Part shown: positions 22,901-35,055 of the stretch, in pieces | How the letters are laid out: every line of letters begins with the position of its first letter | How positions within the stretch are numbered: the stretch's first letter is position 1 | The notes under the pieces: generated by a model | Databases searched by the model: none | Told to the model about the DNA's origin: nothing | The model's input: only the letters and a program-made list of their open reading frames with translations | Translations under genes and position numbers: made by a program | Assembly: GCA_963281155.1 (NCBI GenBank) | Contig: CAUJLY010000003.1 | Coordinates: forward strand, 1,364,001-1,428,000 | Direction of reading: 5' to 3' | Source: Rhabditophanes sp. KR3021 | Taxonomy: Eukaryota; Nematoda; Chromadorea; Rhabditida; Alloionematidae | Length of the DNA: 64,000 nt

Positions 22901-23785
22901 TTAACATCATCCATCATAGCTTTAAACTTAAGGGAGATTAGTAAGTAAGTGTAGGGGTTGATATTGTTTGGCATCCAAATTACATAAAACAAAGGGATAT
23001 GATTAGCAGATTGGGATTTCTCCGTTACGTAATAAATAATTTGATATCTTTTTGACATTTTGATAATTGTGAACTCTTTTCAGAAATTCATCTTGACAAT
23101 GACGGCACTTTTGCTTGCCCGATTTGCGACGAAAGATTGAGAAGCAACCAAGAAGTCAAAGAACATATGGCGAAAGAAATTGTTAAACTAGGAGAGAAAG
23201 TTAAAGCTGCAAAGGTTGGCGCTTCCCTTGAAAATATCGCTAACTTCGGTCCTCTTGACCTAGATGATGAAAGTAACAAGAAAAAAAGAGAACTCGAGCT
23301 GGTAAGAATCCGTTTAAATAGAGAAAAAAGAGAACTTCCAACTATTGAATCTAGATCTTCATCTGCTGCCGAGGGGTCGTCTTCTTTTGTGAAGCAGGTT
23401 GTTTCGTCTGATTGTTCTGCTTCGGCATCTAGGTGTTCATCTTCGGGAGCATTGACTTCATCAGGAAAGTCAACTGGCGAAGGATGTTCAAAGTATATTT
23501 TGAATAATGTAAGTTTACAGCACATTTGATTCTGATTTTTAATCCACTTATAGATTATAAACCAGAAAAAGGGTCACCACTGCAAGAGATGCATGGAAAC
23601 AGTTGAATTCTTAGTGCTTTCAGATCCATCTCTGGATCCTTGCTGCATCACCTGCTACAAGAAAAAGGAGGCGAAGAAGTGGTCAACGAAATGTCTAGTG
23701 AGACGGTCACCGATGTGTCTTCAATTGCTTCTGAACCAACAGTGACCAAAGAAGCAGATGAACCAAGTAACGACTTGGCACTTTA
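19960..23785 (+). CDS. Q/N-rich zinc-finger protein
   Basis: Function unknown. Exons 19960-20094, 20141-20375, 23084-23508 and 23556-23785. The first intron is only 46 bases; removing it joins two frames of the same Q/N/M-rich composition. The 2.7 kb second intron is large for this window. The N-terminal 120 residues are low complexity (FAQNTHQPTSTQQNN, AQAQGNMFQQF). Exon 3 has a cysteine-pair finger (FACPICDERLRSNQEV, EHM), then a basic helix (KKKRELELVRIRLNREKR) and a serine-rich run. Exon 4 has a second cysteine cluster (HCKRC ... CCITCYKKK). The order finger, basic R-x-R-x-N-R helix, second cysteine module recalls the RNF220 family N-terminal region, but that is weak. After CYKKK the frame either stops at 23751 or, with a one-base shift, continues as an acidic S/T/E-rich tail to 23785. 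The start could be the ATG at 19960 or 19990. Confidence 0.6.
20376..23083 (+). other. 2.7 kb intron of the zinc-finger gene
   Basis: Begins GTAAGT and ends TTTTCAG with matching phase. A plus-strand open frame at 20680-20928 (82 residues, basic and hydrophobic) was seen but has no recognisable family or splice support. Otherwise A+T-rich non-coding sequence. Confidence 0.5.
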
Positions 23786-24321
23786 AAAACTCCATTAAAT
23801 TCATAAATTTAGCTTTAACCATTTCTCTTTTGTATCTAACAAATAACCTTACATGCACCTTTCCCTGTACACAAAAATTCCTTTATTCATCTCCTTTCTG
23901 AGTATTTCATAAAAGCAATTCATCTGACATAATAATATACGTATACTTTGAAAACAAACCCTTATCTTATCTAACCCTTCAAAAACAATAGACCATCCAT
24001 TATCTTGTTCATGCCATTTAAATGTGATTGTTACACTTTTCTCTTTTACATACTTTCTTTTTATGTAATTTTAGTTTGTTGTAATAAATTGACTAAATTA
24101 TAGTGCATTTTTTACTTATTTTTTTGTTACATTTATCTGTTTGAATATGTAATCAACTAAAGTTTGGATTGTTGAGGGTGTTATAAACAAAGTAGGAGTG
24201 TATATATGTGTAATAAGCGCTTTTATCTAATTTTGAAAGCATTCGATTCTGGGTAACTTACAGCCTTAATTCTTTTTAAGGTGTCTAGGACTAAAGGTAT
24301 ACAAGTATTAACTGTGCAGGA
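23786..24321. other. Spacer upstream of the 7TM receptor gene
   Basis: About 540 bases, T-rich, without coding sequence. It ends in CTGTGCAG, an acceptor-like site two bases before the receptor ATG. That suggests an unseen 5' UTR intron or trans-splicing. Confidence 0.45.
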
Positions 24322-25278
24322 ATGGATGCAATTAGCGTGAGAGCTGTACCAGGATGGATAAGCAGTGCATTAATCTACTTATCAGTCAGTTCAATTTTTT
24401 ATTGTATTAATATATTTATCCTGCTATTCACCTTATTCTCAAAGAACATCAAACACAAAAAAGATGTCTTCCAGGTAATACTCATCTCAGTCTCAATGAA
24501 TCTCTTTTCCAACTTTACTTACGTTTTCTTCTCCTACGTCTGGATATATTCTTACAAATCAGGTTCCTCAATCCACATCAACTTCTCGAATGCTGTGGCT
24601 CAGTCCCGTTTTATAGGAATGAATCTAATATTCATCACACCATTAGTCTTATCAATCTGGAGATATATGATATTGGTTTTAAAGTTTAATATTAAACTCT
24701 ATCATGCCATGATAATTGTAGCAATTTGTCTGGTACCTAATATAATCGCTTTTATAGATTCGAACTTTTGGGCCACTGATATTAAATCGAATGATATTTT
24801 TACTTATGAAAAGCCATACACACATCCATTTTTGTCATTTCTTTTCTTTATTCCTCAGATATTGTGTCCTATTTTATCGGTTGTTTTTAGTATGTTGATT
24901 CTGAGGAATTATTCCAAAAAATTTGCTTTGTCTGGAACTGATTCTAAGTTAAATAAGCAACAACGCTTATTGACTTATTCATTGTTGGTTAATTCAGTTA
25001 TGCCAGTTGTTGGTGCTTTGCCGAATTTTATTTTTTTTACTTCTTTTACGTATGGAATTGCAATACCACGTTTCTTTTGGAATTTATCCGAATTTATGAT
25101 TTTGGTCGTGGGTGGAATGACACCTTCATGTATGGTTTTCTTCATCCCTTCATTTACTAAACCACTCACAAAAATATTTGGATGCAAAATGGGTGCGATT
25201 GCTGTTTCGATGACGATGATTCAAACTGGCTCGAGAAATGGCAAGACAGCAATACCTTTCCAGGCTAATGTCGTTTAA
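24322..25278 (+). CDS. Seven-transmembrane receptor, nematode chemoreceptor-like
   Basis: Single-exon gene of 318 residues with seven hydrophobic segments at about 15-39, 48-74, 94-120, 127-147, 169-194, 216-240 and 253-276. Loops are short and the region after helix 5 is basic (LRNYSKK, LNKQQR). There is no signal peptide. Helix 3 ends in SIWRYM rather than DRY, and helix 7 lacks an obvious NPxxY. Divergent rhodopsin-like receptors of this size are common among nematode serpentine chemoreceptors, and the gene is unlike any named receptor I recognise. The ligand is unknown. Its intron-free structure may reflect retroposition or a short family. Confidence 0.7.
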   Translation: MDAISVRAVPGWISSALIYLSVSSIFYCINIFILLFTLFSKNIKHKKDVFQVILISVSMNLFSNFTYVFFSYVWIYSYKSGSSIHINFSNAVAQSRFIGMNLIFITPLVLSIWRYMILVLKFNIKLYHAMIIVAICLVPNIIAFIDSNFWATDIKSNDIFTYEKPYTHPFLSFLFFIPQILCPILSVVFSMLILRNYSKKFALSGTDSKLNKQQRLLTYSLLVNSVMPVVGALPNFIFFTSFTYGIAIPRFFWNLSEFMILVVGGMTPSCMVFFIPSFTKPLTKIFGCKMGAIAVSMTMIQTGSRNGKTAIPFQANVV

Positions 25279-27705
25279 TTTGTTGTCATGATGCTTAATA
25301 TATTAATGCAATTAGATTTAAGCTTATTAAATGGCGTAGGAAATGTTAGTGTGTTGTTTAAGGAATTTTGTTGATGGCAAAACGAATATTTGGTAAATAA
25401 AAACAGCATTAAATGTTTCTAAACTACTGGGAATACACTGTTAATCAAAACAAATAAACACCTGGAACAACGGATGATGTTATTCAAGAACACTTAAATC
25501 TAGGAGTCAAGGTTTGAACGGATTATAACTAAATAAAAATTGATTTAGATTAGTTTCCAAAACTGCAACAATACTGGCTCATTTTGCAATCATTTGTCTA
25601 CAACTCAGTTATGATTTACTTCATATTGTGGATGTAAAGAGACCAATGAATAGAATAATTTATAAAACAGTTATTAGACTCTATTGGATGAATCTAAATT
25701 TTTATTTTTTGTTATGATACGGACAATAAAGTTGACAAAGAGTCTTTTCATTTGCGTATGAAAAGATTGCTGTTTAAAAACAGTTTGTACAGCATATTTT
25801 GTTTTGAAAACATCGAACTGTAGTTAAAAACTCCAATATCAAGATATTTTTTCCTTGGTGCCAAAAGTACTTTAGATTATAGTATTGTATGTGTTTATCC
25901 ACTACATTGTAGACTCTCAGAAAGTTTGAAATTATTTAATGGCAAAAATGTTTAATATTTGGATAATATTTTAAAAAGTCGCTGTTGCGATAATAGTCAA
26001 CGATGAAATAAAATTTCCCTGCGATACATTCGATATTGCATTTTTAAAAGAATGCCTGTCGAACGATTAGAATGAAAAGATCAAACAAATTTTGAGCCAA
26101 GCTTTTTTTGTTACGACTTGACGAAAAAAGCAGATAGAAATGATGTTTAAACATCACCCAAAGTTATGTGATGGCAAACTGTTCAATGATGAGGAATTGG
26201 TACTTGGTGGTGGTTCTATACAAGTTCAAGAATACTTTTAGCTGGACATTGCATCTATTTTTGTGATTTACTTATCAAGGATGTTGCACAAAGTAGATTC
26301 ATTGTAATAAATTTTTAGATAATTAAGATGTCTATTATTTGGCTCAATTTGAAGTTGGCAGATTTTGGAATTTACTGTAAATATCTTTATCTCGGAAAAA
26401 AATTTGAAATTGATGTAGACAAAATTGGAATTTGTTGGATCCTCAAATTGAATTAATCTGAGCTAAAAGTAAATTATTTCGAACAAACTTTTAAATACTT
26501 TAATTGGAGCATAAATTAAATGAATGGACTCAGAAAAGGATTTTGTTATTCAAGAAGGAATTTTCTTTGAGAAGTCTAGCAACAGTGCACTTTTTGTATT
26601 GAATGATCTCTGTAGACAGTTAATCGAGATTAATTTTGAAGATCTTTGTGACGTAAAAGCTTGATTCCTTTTCAAGAGACCATTGCCATTCATTACATGT
26701 GCTGGGAGTCTTAGTTCTGAATCATTGTGTCAAGTTTATGATATCAAAATAACAAATGGGATAAAGCTGCAGACTTCCATATTCCGGTTTAGGGAACAAA
26801 ATCTATTGAAGATGAAACAACTCTTAATGTTGTCGGTGCCGATTATACGGACATAATTCAATCCTATGACCAAAGGAATAAAATATGGACAATTCGTGAT
26901 ATCAAATTACCATGCCCAATTCATTTCGGTTCTAAAATTTTGTTGTAATTTTAAATACTGTTTTACAAAAGATTCATTTGTTAGGTTTCATTTTGTCACA
27001 TCTAATATTTGCATCAAAATAAATTCATCTTTCATTTGACTTAACCATATTTTTAAACCAAAAAGTAAAAGGTATAAAATAAATAAATACTTTTAATGAT
27101 CAAGTATGTGTAATTGTTACGTTGCATATTTATTGTTTTGCATACAAGCTCACATTACTGTTGATAATCGCCGAAATTAATAAATTAGAGTTCCAATGAC
27201 TCATATTCCCCAATAGCAAGCCAAAATAATTTTTATTTTGTAAAGTGTAATGCTAACCTGACATAATCACTTCTTTTGATACAATTTAGCACACACCAGA
27301 TCTTTCGGATGACTTTATTTTTGAACGATATGCACTATCTTTTAAAATTTAATCTATAAGCCCATACAGTGGGCATCTTTATAGGTGATAATTAATATAT
27401 AAGGAAATAGATAGCTTCCTGTCTGCTGTGTAATCTATTTGATACACATGTCGCAAGACGAGATGTTCCAGATGATTTATAACTAAAAGCTAATATGATG
27501 ATTTCGAATTCATGGAACGGTCATATGTGTTATTCCACGCATTTGTTTGGGATTCGCACATCTAACACCAACAAGAAGTACCCATCCACCACCAACTTCC
27601 TTTCAAGAGTGGTTGGTATCCTGACACTCTCAATACATTGCATTTTTGATGACTTTCTCTTTTTGTTATTATAGAATCGTTGGTTAATCAAATTAATTTT
27701 ATACG
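25279..27705. other. Region of broken coding relics between the 7TM gene and ECM29
   Basis: No intact gene. On the plus strand several short protein-like stretches are separated by stops and frame changes, for example near 25724-25820 (KVDKESFHLRMKRLL), 25980-26070 (AIIVNDEIKFPCDTFD), 26140-26241 (CDGKLFNDEELVLGGG), 26528-26663 (from ATG, KDFVIQEGIFFEKSSNSAL) and 26806-26944 (EDETTLNVVGADYTDI). All run in the same direction, which suggests one decayed gene of unknown family rather than chance frames. The last few hundred bases are A+T-rich and lead into ECM29. Confidence 0.4.
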
Positions 27706-30700
27706 ATGCACAAGGACGACCATACTATTGCTACTACAGCAGCGAGGTGTAAGTTAACTAGGTATCAATTTTTAGTTATATTAATCATGTTGTTTAGTGG
27801 ACGATTTGTTGTTTGCAGTCAGTTCAATTGACAGCCAAGCAAGATTAGAAGCTTTCATTGAAAAGCATCTAGCTGAGATAATAAGTTATTATGGAAAAGA
27901 CAATGAATCTCTGACGAAAAGTGTGACTTTGCTTGTTACACACATCAAAAGAAGACTCGGGGAAAGCGATGATGTCAAGATGCCGTTGAAGAATCTTATA
28001 CTTCTTATCGACGGAGCCACCAATCCTTATATTCTCAACATTTCCTTGTTCTTTATCAAACTAGGAGTAAAAACAGCTAAACCAGACCAATGCCGTGACA
28101 TCATCATACCTTTGTTCGATGCAATCGTGAACCTATGGAACAATAGACTAGTCACCGATGAGCTTTGTTATTGTGTCGTTATCTGCTTGTCAATCTATAA
28201 CAACATCAAACGCATGGAGTACCCGAAATTCATTCAAGACAAAATCAAGTGCTGTCCAGACCTCAGAAGAATTCTTTGTTCTTTTTTCAAACATACTCTT
28301 GCTTTTCCTAATGAAACTGCCGATGTTGCCGAGCAAAAGTTGCTTGTTCTTGGAATGGATAAATTTGTTTTACCACCACCTGGTTCCAAAAACCCTATTT
28401 ATGTGAGACTTCATGCCCTGACCAGAGCAAGCAAGATTCCCATAATCAGTCTGAAGATAACCATTATCAAGATGTTGTCGTTCCATGTATTTGAGGAATC
28501 TGAAATATTCCATCTTCTGATCATGGCCAGAGCCTATCCCGCCAACGAAGTAAACTCAATTGCAGAAGGGGCTTTGAAATCGTGTGATGTCAAGAAAAAT
28601 CTGGAACACCAAGGGGTTATAGACAGACTATTTACTTTATTCCTTGGAAAGCCATCCGAGTCCTTGCCATACGAAGACAGAGTCGGGATCGCCTCTTATG
28701 AGATGCGTGTCCTCATCCTAACCTACCTCTCCAGATCCACTCGCGCCTCCACGATGTTTCCTCTCAACGTCAAGGTTGCTTATGCCTGCCTCTTCCAAGA
28801 ATACGAGGACAGTACACTCAAAATAATGGTCCTGTCTATTGAATACCTCAAAAACATCATAACCAACTTTCCTCCTATGTACCAAGCATCCTTTTCACTC
28901 ATCTTCTTCGGCAGTCTAACTAAACTAATCAACGAGTGCGAATATACCAAAGTAGTTGTTTATGCCTATCAATGCATGGGTTTAATTGCAACCAAGAATA
29001 CTGATGTTTTGTTAGTCAAGAATGATGGAATATTGGTTGAGACCTTGGATGCTTTGTCAACTGCCCCTCAAGATGTGGAATCAGCTATTTTTGATTGCTT
29101 GGTCCAATGGTTGGAGGTTTTTAAGGGAGCCAAGAATGATAAAAGAATTTTGGATGCTGAGGTTAAGATATGCCAATTTTTGAGAGAAAAAAGAAAGTCT
29201 TGTGGTTTGATTGCGATTAAGTATTTTGAAATTTTGTTGAAGCAGGGCAAAATTGAACATCGCTGGCTTTTGATTAAAGCATATGCCAATGACCGACTTG
29301 AAATCAGACAGGAATGTGAGAGGTTACTTAATTTGTCTCTAGCTGAGTGTTGTCCAGATGTCGGGGAGTCTATTTGTTATCTGTCTAACAAACTGCGTCT
29401 AGAATATGATATTGAGGACAAGAATTTGCCGGATGAGCCTAAAATAAGATTCACAGGAGAAACTTATACTATGGCGGCTAATTATATTTTGGCTATTATT
29501 GCGGTCACTCAAACAAAGGATAGCTCTGCTGGCAAAGCGTTTCTTTGTAAAAGTGCTCCTGATGAGAAATTAGACCAAGTTTTGGTTCCTATCAAAAGTT
29601 ATTATGAAGAGAATAGAAAAGTGATTCTAGAGAAAGAATCAAGTCTGCAGTTTTGGATGATTGCCTTTAAAGGCTTGGATTTGGGTGATACTCGTCTGTT
29701 ACATGCAATGGTTCTGAATTTACCAAATGTCGACAAATCCAAGTTAGAAGCTACTTTTGGGGATAGATGCAAACTTTTCTTCAAGAATGCTACTGTTTCT
29801 TCAAATAAACACGACGTCAACAATATTTGTGGACTAATTTATGCTATGCTTCTCAAGGAGGATGAAAAGGCCAAGATTTTTGAAGAAATTGAAACAACAT
29901 TAACCACCTCGACAAACTACGTGTCTGGAAACAATTGGATTTTGATTCACCTTGCTCTTCAACTAGGAGCTAAGTATTATATTAAAGCTTTGGAAAATTT
30001 CCGTTCATGCATCCAAGAAACCATCAAGGTTCCTTCAATTAATATGGAGTCCATGCTGACTTCGTGTGCTGAATTGGTCAGGCTATTTTTGTTTTATCAA
30101 CAGAATGAATACAAATCAAATGCTGGGGAGATAAATGCCGTCCACGCCACATTCGTTGATTTGATTTCTCCTATTCCAATGTCAATGAAGGATACAATTA
30201 CCCATGTTTCAAAATCAGCTGCTATCAAAATTCTAGGATTCCTTTCTTCAATTAGATTCGAGTCAGACTTGACAGCCATATTAATTGAAAAACTAATGAA
30301 CATTGGCTCAGTTGCTGCGCAACCTGAACTCCAATTCACTGTCGGAGATTCTCTATTCGATTGCTTGTTCGGAGAAGCTTCTCCCCTCAGACAATCTATG
30401 CTTCTCCCTGTTCCCGAAGACGCCACACAAGACTTCGCAGTTGATTTGATGAATCAGCGATTAGTAAATTTGTTTTTGAAACCAATTCTTGTAGAAAAGG
30501 CTATTCATCAAAACAGACACATCAGAAATGCCGCCTTCATCTGGTTAGCTATCTTCTGCCAATCTGTGTGTGAAGTTAAATCAAAGGTTATCTTCGATGG
30601 TGTAGCTAAAACACTCAAAACATACATTTCCGTAATTCAACAAACTTTTGTTAATGGCTTAACTGAACAGAATGAATTGGTTCAAGATGTTTGTTCGAAA

Positions 30701-33367
30701 GGTCTCGGCTTCATCTTCGATATGGCTTCCGAAGAAAACAGAAATGATTTATTAAATGAATTGATAGATACGATGTCTTCTGGAAAACCACCTGTTATTA
30801 AGATTACTGATGATACGCCTCTTTTTGAAATTAATGAATTGGGAAAGACTCCGGATGGTGGTAATCTTAGTACTTACAAGGAGATCTGTTCTTTGGCTAC
30901 GGATATGAATCAACCGGACTTGGTTTATAAGTTTATGTCGCTAGGTAAGTTGACCGTCGAACATTAAAAGTAAATATGCAAAAAAAGTTTTGTTCCTTGA
31001 ACTGATACAATTATCAGAGACAAATTTGATGCAATTTAACTCCCTTTATATTTAGTATATTTTTAATTTTCAGCCTCTCATAATGCTCTCTGGAACAGCA
31101 AAAAAGGAGCAGCCTTCTCAGTTTCAACATTACTCGAGAAACTAGGAAAAGACGCGATCGATAGTCTCGGAGCCCTAATCCCCAAACTCTACCGCTACAC
31201 CTACGACCCCGACGCTAAAATCCAAATGTCAATGAAAGCTATCTGGAAAGCCATTACCAGTAACTCGCCAACAGTCGTTGAAAAACATTCCTTAACTATC
31301 CTAAAAGAATTGATGCCTACCTTGACGAATCCTGAATGGAGAATGCGTGAGGCCAGTTGTCTTGCTTTAGGAGATTTACTGTCAACTTATTTGTCTGTGC
31401 CAATGTATCCTTATTTTGGTGAGTTACTCACGACTTTGTTGAGAGTTCAAGATGATCACAAAGAATCGGTTAGAGTAGCTGCTGAGAGATGTTTGAAGCA
31501 ATTGGAAAAAGCTGTTATTAAGTCTGCTATCAAAGATCGTAATAATGTTGTTTTGGAGTGTGTTTTACCTGTCCTAGTTCAAAAGGGTATGCAATCAACT
31601 TGTCCTGCTAATGTCGGTTTCTCATTAAATATGGTTATGAAAATCACTAAAGAAGTCAACACTAGTATCAAGCCTTACCTTGGCACAATCATTACTTGCC
31701 TACTAGATGCGATGTCCGAAACTGAACCAGCTGTAGTAAATTACTTAGCTGCACGATCTGATGAGGACACTTTGTCGAGTCTGGATTCAGCTAGAGCTTC
31801 TGCTGCTCGAGTCTCACCAATGATGACAACTCTCCATGATTGTATTCCACTTGTTGATGATCAGATTTTCCAAAATTTGTTGCCTTTGTTTGTGGATAAG
31901 ATGAAGAATTCAATTGGATTTACAACAAGAAGTGGGGTAGCTAATTTGATTATTAATTTGTCTCATCGTAGACAGGAATTGATGGCTAGGAATAAACAAG
32001 TTTGCGATAGACTCGCACTTGCTTTAGCTCAAAGTGGCCTCTCAGATAGGAATGCGACGATTCGTAAATTATTCGGGCAGGCAATTTCTTATTTGATCAA
32101 ACATTGTGCCGAGTCTACTTCAAACAGAATAATCTCTGATTACATTTGTTCACCACTCCTCAAATGCCGCGACACTGAAGATTACGATGAGAATAAATTG
32201 CAAACTGTTGGGCAGTTAATCAAAAACATCCACGAGCATTCAGACGAAACTCTAAAGCCGTTCATGAAATCCATCGTTCCCTACATCTTCTTAATCATAA
32301 GCAAAGCCGTCTCCAAGCAAGTCCCCAAAGAAGTCGAAGCCAAAGAATTCTGGGAAGGCATCTGGGAAGAATTGGTAGCAACAACTGAGATAGCCTGTAA
32401 AAACTATTACCAAGATATCATGGCCTGTGCCATGGATAGTTTGAATAATTGTAGCGTCTACAAATTAAAAGCTGCTTCAGCTGTGGTTATTGCGAAAGTT
32501 GTGGAAGTTGTTGGGAAGACAGTTCAGTTGGGGGAGATAACTGCTTTGTTCAATCAAATTACTGATATGTTTAAAGGAAGGATTTGGGATGGGAAAGAAA
32601 TGTTGTTTGAACCTTTGATTGTTAGCTTGCAGTATAAAGGGCTGGAGCTTAGAGAGTATTGGGACACCCCGACAAAGGATGTCTTTTTTAGTGCTATTTA
32701 TGCTCAGTGTGAGAAGAAGAAAAAATTTGCCTACCTTACCAAAGCTATCCAGACAATCGCTTTGTTAATCGAGAAATTAGACTACAAGGTTGGAGTTCAG
32801 CATTTCTACGTTTTGGTAAAAGGTGCTTTAGTTAATGATGAAAATGTTTACTGTAGCGAGGATGATGAACCTGCCCTCAAAAAAGAAAAGTTCTCAGCCA
32901 AACTTGGGTATGAAGGAAGTGCCTGTAGCCATATCGGAAGAGTTCAGTGCGTATCTGATAAAGAATTCAAAATAGGCTGCATGTACACTTTGAATGTTTT
33001 GAAAGGTGAATACTACTTGAAGACTAAACAGAATATGATTAACTCTCTGTCTTATTTCATGGCACATCGTGAATTTGAGAAGGTGGATGTCAGTGATTTG
33101 GTTGTGATAATTGGTGAATTATGGCGTGAAAACTGTGGCAAAGAGACGGAAAGTTTTGCAGCTGAATGTAAGAAGTTTTTTATTTCTGTCATTACTGCAA
33201 AGAATGTATTCATCGACAACAGAAGACAAGACGTCCAAAATGAGGTCATGAAAATGGTTGTAAACGCCGAATTATTCAAAGACCATGTTGGCAAAAAAGT
33301 AGAAAATTTCCTGAAATGTTATCAAAATTGGCCCGTACCAGAAGAAGGAACCATTTCATATGTTTAA
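27706..33367 (+). CDS. ECPAS: ECM29 proteasome adaptor and scaffold (ECPAS)
   Basis: Large HEAT-repeat protein that binds the 26S proteasome, steadying or remodelling the link between core and regulatory particles and tying proteasomes to endosomes and motors. Exons 27706-27748, 27798-30944 and 31074-33367 give 1827 residues; human ECM29 has about 1845. The first exon encodes only 14 residues and part of a codon, and joins through T|TG to DDLLFAVSSID. Strong family match across the second junction (ASHNALWNSKKGAAF, then LIPKLYRYTYDPD and IWKAI). The whole length reads as alpha-helical HEAT repeats. AATAAA is at 33461-33466. It converges on BCL7, with 161 bases between stops. Confidence 0.95.
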
Positions 33368-33460
33368 TAATCAAAGACATGTTGTAATTTATTTTTATGA
33401 AAAATGTTTATTATGTTTAGTTACAATTACATTGATGTATGCAAACAATAATTAAAGCTA

Positions 33461-33466
33461 AATAAA
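33461..33466 (+). terminator. Poly(A) signal AATAAA for ECM29
   Basis: Canonical hexamer 94 bases after the ECM29 stop, in the short gap before the convergent BCL7 gene. Confidence 0.5.
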
Positions 33467-33528
33467 ACTTTTAACTTTATGTGTAATGGTTTTAGGAATT
33501 AAGTTAAGTAAAGTAAGATAAATCGAAG

Positions 33529-34020
33529 TTAAGAGCTGTCTTCGCGGCTTCTTTTTGAACTTGGTTCTTCGCTTTCATCTTCTTTCTTTTCTTCGGCACG
33601 TAATGAAGAGAAGTCTGTGCTGGCTTCGCCACTTTCTCCGCCATTTTTGTAGTTAATACGATCAAATGTTTGGTTTGAGTCGCTGTCAAAGTTAGATTCT
33701 AGAAAACCAGTATTAGAGTCTTCATTAGAGATTCCAAAAGTCTTGCTATTAGCATCAGCTCCAACAGAATTTTCAATGGACGGATCAGCATTACTATCCT
33801 CGTTATCATTAAGAGATGTCTTAATCAAAGGCTGCTTGCTACTAAGTGAAAGAGTAGAAGCACCGCTAACAGCCACCCATTTATAAACCAACACAGAAGA
33901 GTCCTTGCAAGTAGTCCATTTTTTCTCCCAAGTTCTGACTCTATCAATAGCGTTAATTACTTTCTTGAGTTCGTCTTTGGCTCTGTTGCGAGTTTCGGCT
34001 CTTTGGGTCCTGCTGAACAT
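33529..34020 (-). CDS. bcl-7: BCL7-family SWI/SNF subunit
   Basis: Accessory subunit of the SWI/SNF (BAF) chromatin remodelling complex that contacts the nucleosome acidic patch. Single exon of 163 residues. The first 50 residues carry the family signature: R-A-E-T-R-x-R-A-K-D-E-(L/I)-K-K-V, then RVRTWEKKW and the VYKWVAV strand. The rest is a low-complexity acidic S/N/D/E-rich tail ending SSKRSREDSS, as in other BCL7 proteins. Divergent from MPP10, convergent with ECM29. Confidence 0.93.
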   Translation of the reverse strand: MFSRTQRAETRNRAKDELKKVINAIDRVRTWEKKWTTCKDSSVLVYKWVAVSGASTLSLSSKQPLIKTSLNDNEDSNADPSIENSVGADANSKTFGISNEDSNTGFLESNFDSDSNQTFDRINYKNGGESGEASTDFSSLRAEEKKEDESEEPSSKRSREDSS

Positions 34021-35055
34021 TGTTTGTTTTTAGTTATTTCAGAGTAGGTAAAAGTAAAAATGATTTGTTAAACAATAAAGTAATCGTATTTAGTAGAAAG
34101 TTATTAGCTTTTGATGCTCGTTTTGTAAATAATTCGTTTTGGGAGTTTTGGAAAGTAGACTCGTTACCAATATGGACTGGCAAAATGCCGTGTCGAGAAT
34201 TTGAATGTAATGTAAATTTGGATATTAATTTAGTACATTTAAAAGGTGACATGCTCATTAATAATCATTTTCCCCAACTGTCATAGCCACTCGATTGTTT
34301 GATTATGGGACTTTCGCATTGGATCTCTTCCTGCTGAAACTTTATCTTGAATCCAATAGGTGGTCAAAGGCAAAAAATAGTTCTATTTGGACAAAGAAAC
34401 CGAATTTGGGGATGATGTTGGACCACATTACTGTAATTCGGAAAGTCTTCTGTCTGATCGTGTTGTATCTGTAGTTGATCCTGCGGTTGCTAATGTTCAA
34501 ATTGGTACTGCAGAAAAGTTTACTACAGCCTGATTCTGTTCCTGCTCCCAACCCCGTATCTTCGGCTGATGAACCTAAGAAACAAGGATTGACTACCATA
34601 CTAGGAAACAAAATTAGAAGAAGAACGAATCAAGTGGAACCCTTAACAAAATAGATGGAGACTTTTCCCCTGCTATTGATATTCATCTACCATCAATTAG
34701 ACAGTAAACGACGCTAATTCTGTTTCTAGCGCAACTGACGTTTACAATAAGAATTCTGTTTGAGGTGCATTGTCTACTAGTGTTACCCGTGAGACTTCTG
34801 CATCATTTAATTAAAAAACGAGTATTTGTAAAACGTTTTGTAACTTAATTGTAATCTGTTATTATATTAAAAGCAGAAATTCTATTCTCCTTAAAAAATA
34901 TCTTAGCAACATCATTTCCTCGTTACAGCATTTGCTTGCATCTCAAAAAGATACTTGTACACTTTTTTATCACTGACATTGGAAAGATGTTCTTTTAAAT
35001 TTAATTATTTTGGTTTAGTTATTTGGATTATTCTTAGTATTATTATTGCCTAGTC
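34021..35055. other. Divergent promoter region of BCL7 and MPP10 with coding relics
   Basis: About 1 kb containing the 5' sides of BCL7 (minus) and MPP10 (plus). A plus-strand open stretch (34020-34286, 88 residues, tryptophan-rich: FWEFWKVDSLPIW) and several short frames to 34830 read like degraded coding sequence of unknown origin. None resembles the missing N-terminal part of MPP10. Confidence 0.4.

Noticed and set aside
23088..23525. 145-residue minus-strand frame with a long serine/leucine run
   Set aside because: Antisense shadow of zinc-finger gene exon 3, whose plus-strand translation has clear cysteine and basic motifs.
34020..34286. Apparent similarity of VGKSKND here to FYVGKSEKDN at about 6.95 kb
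   Set aside because: Only a handful of residues agree and the surrounding sequence does not; treated as chance.
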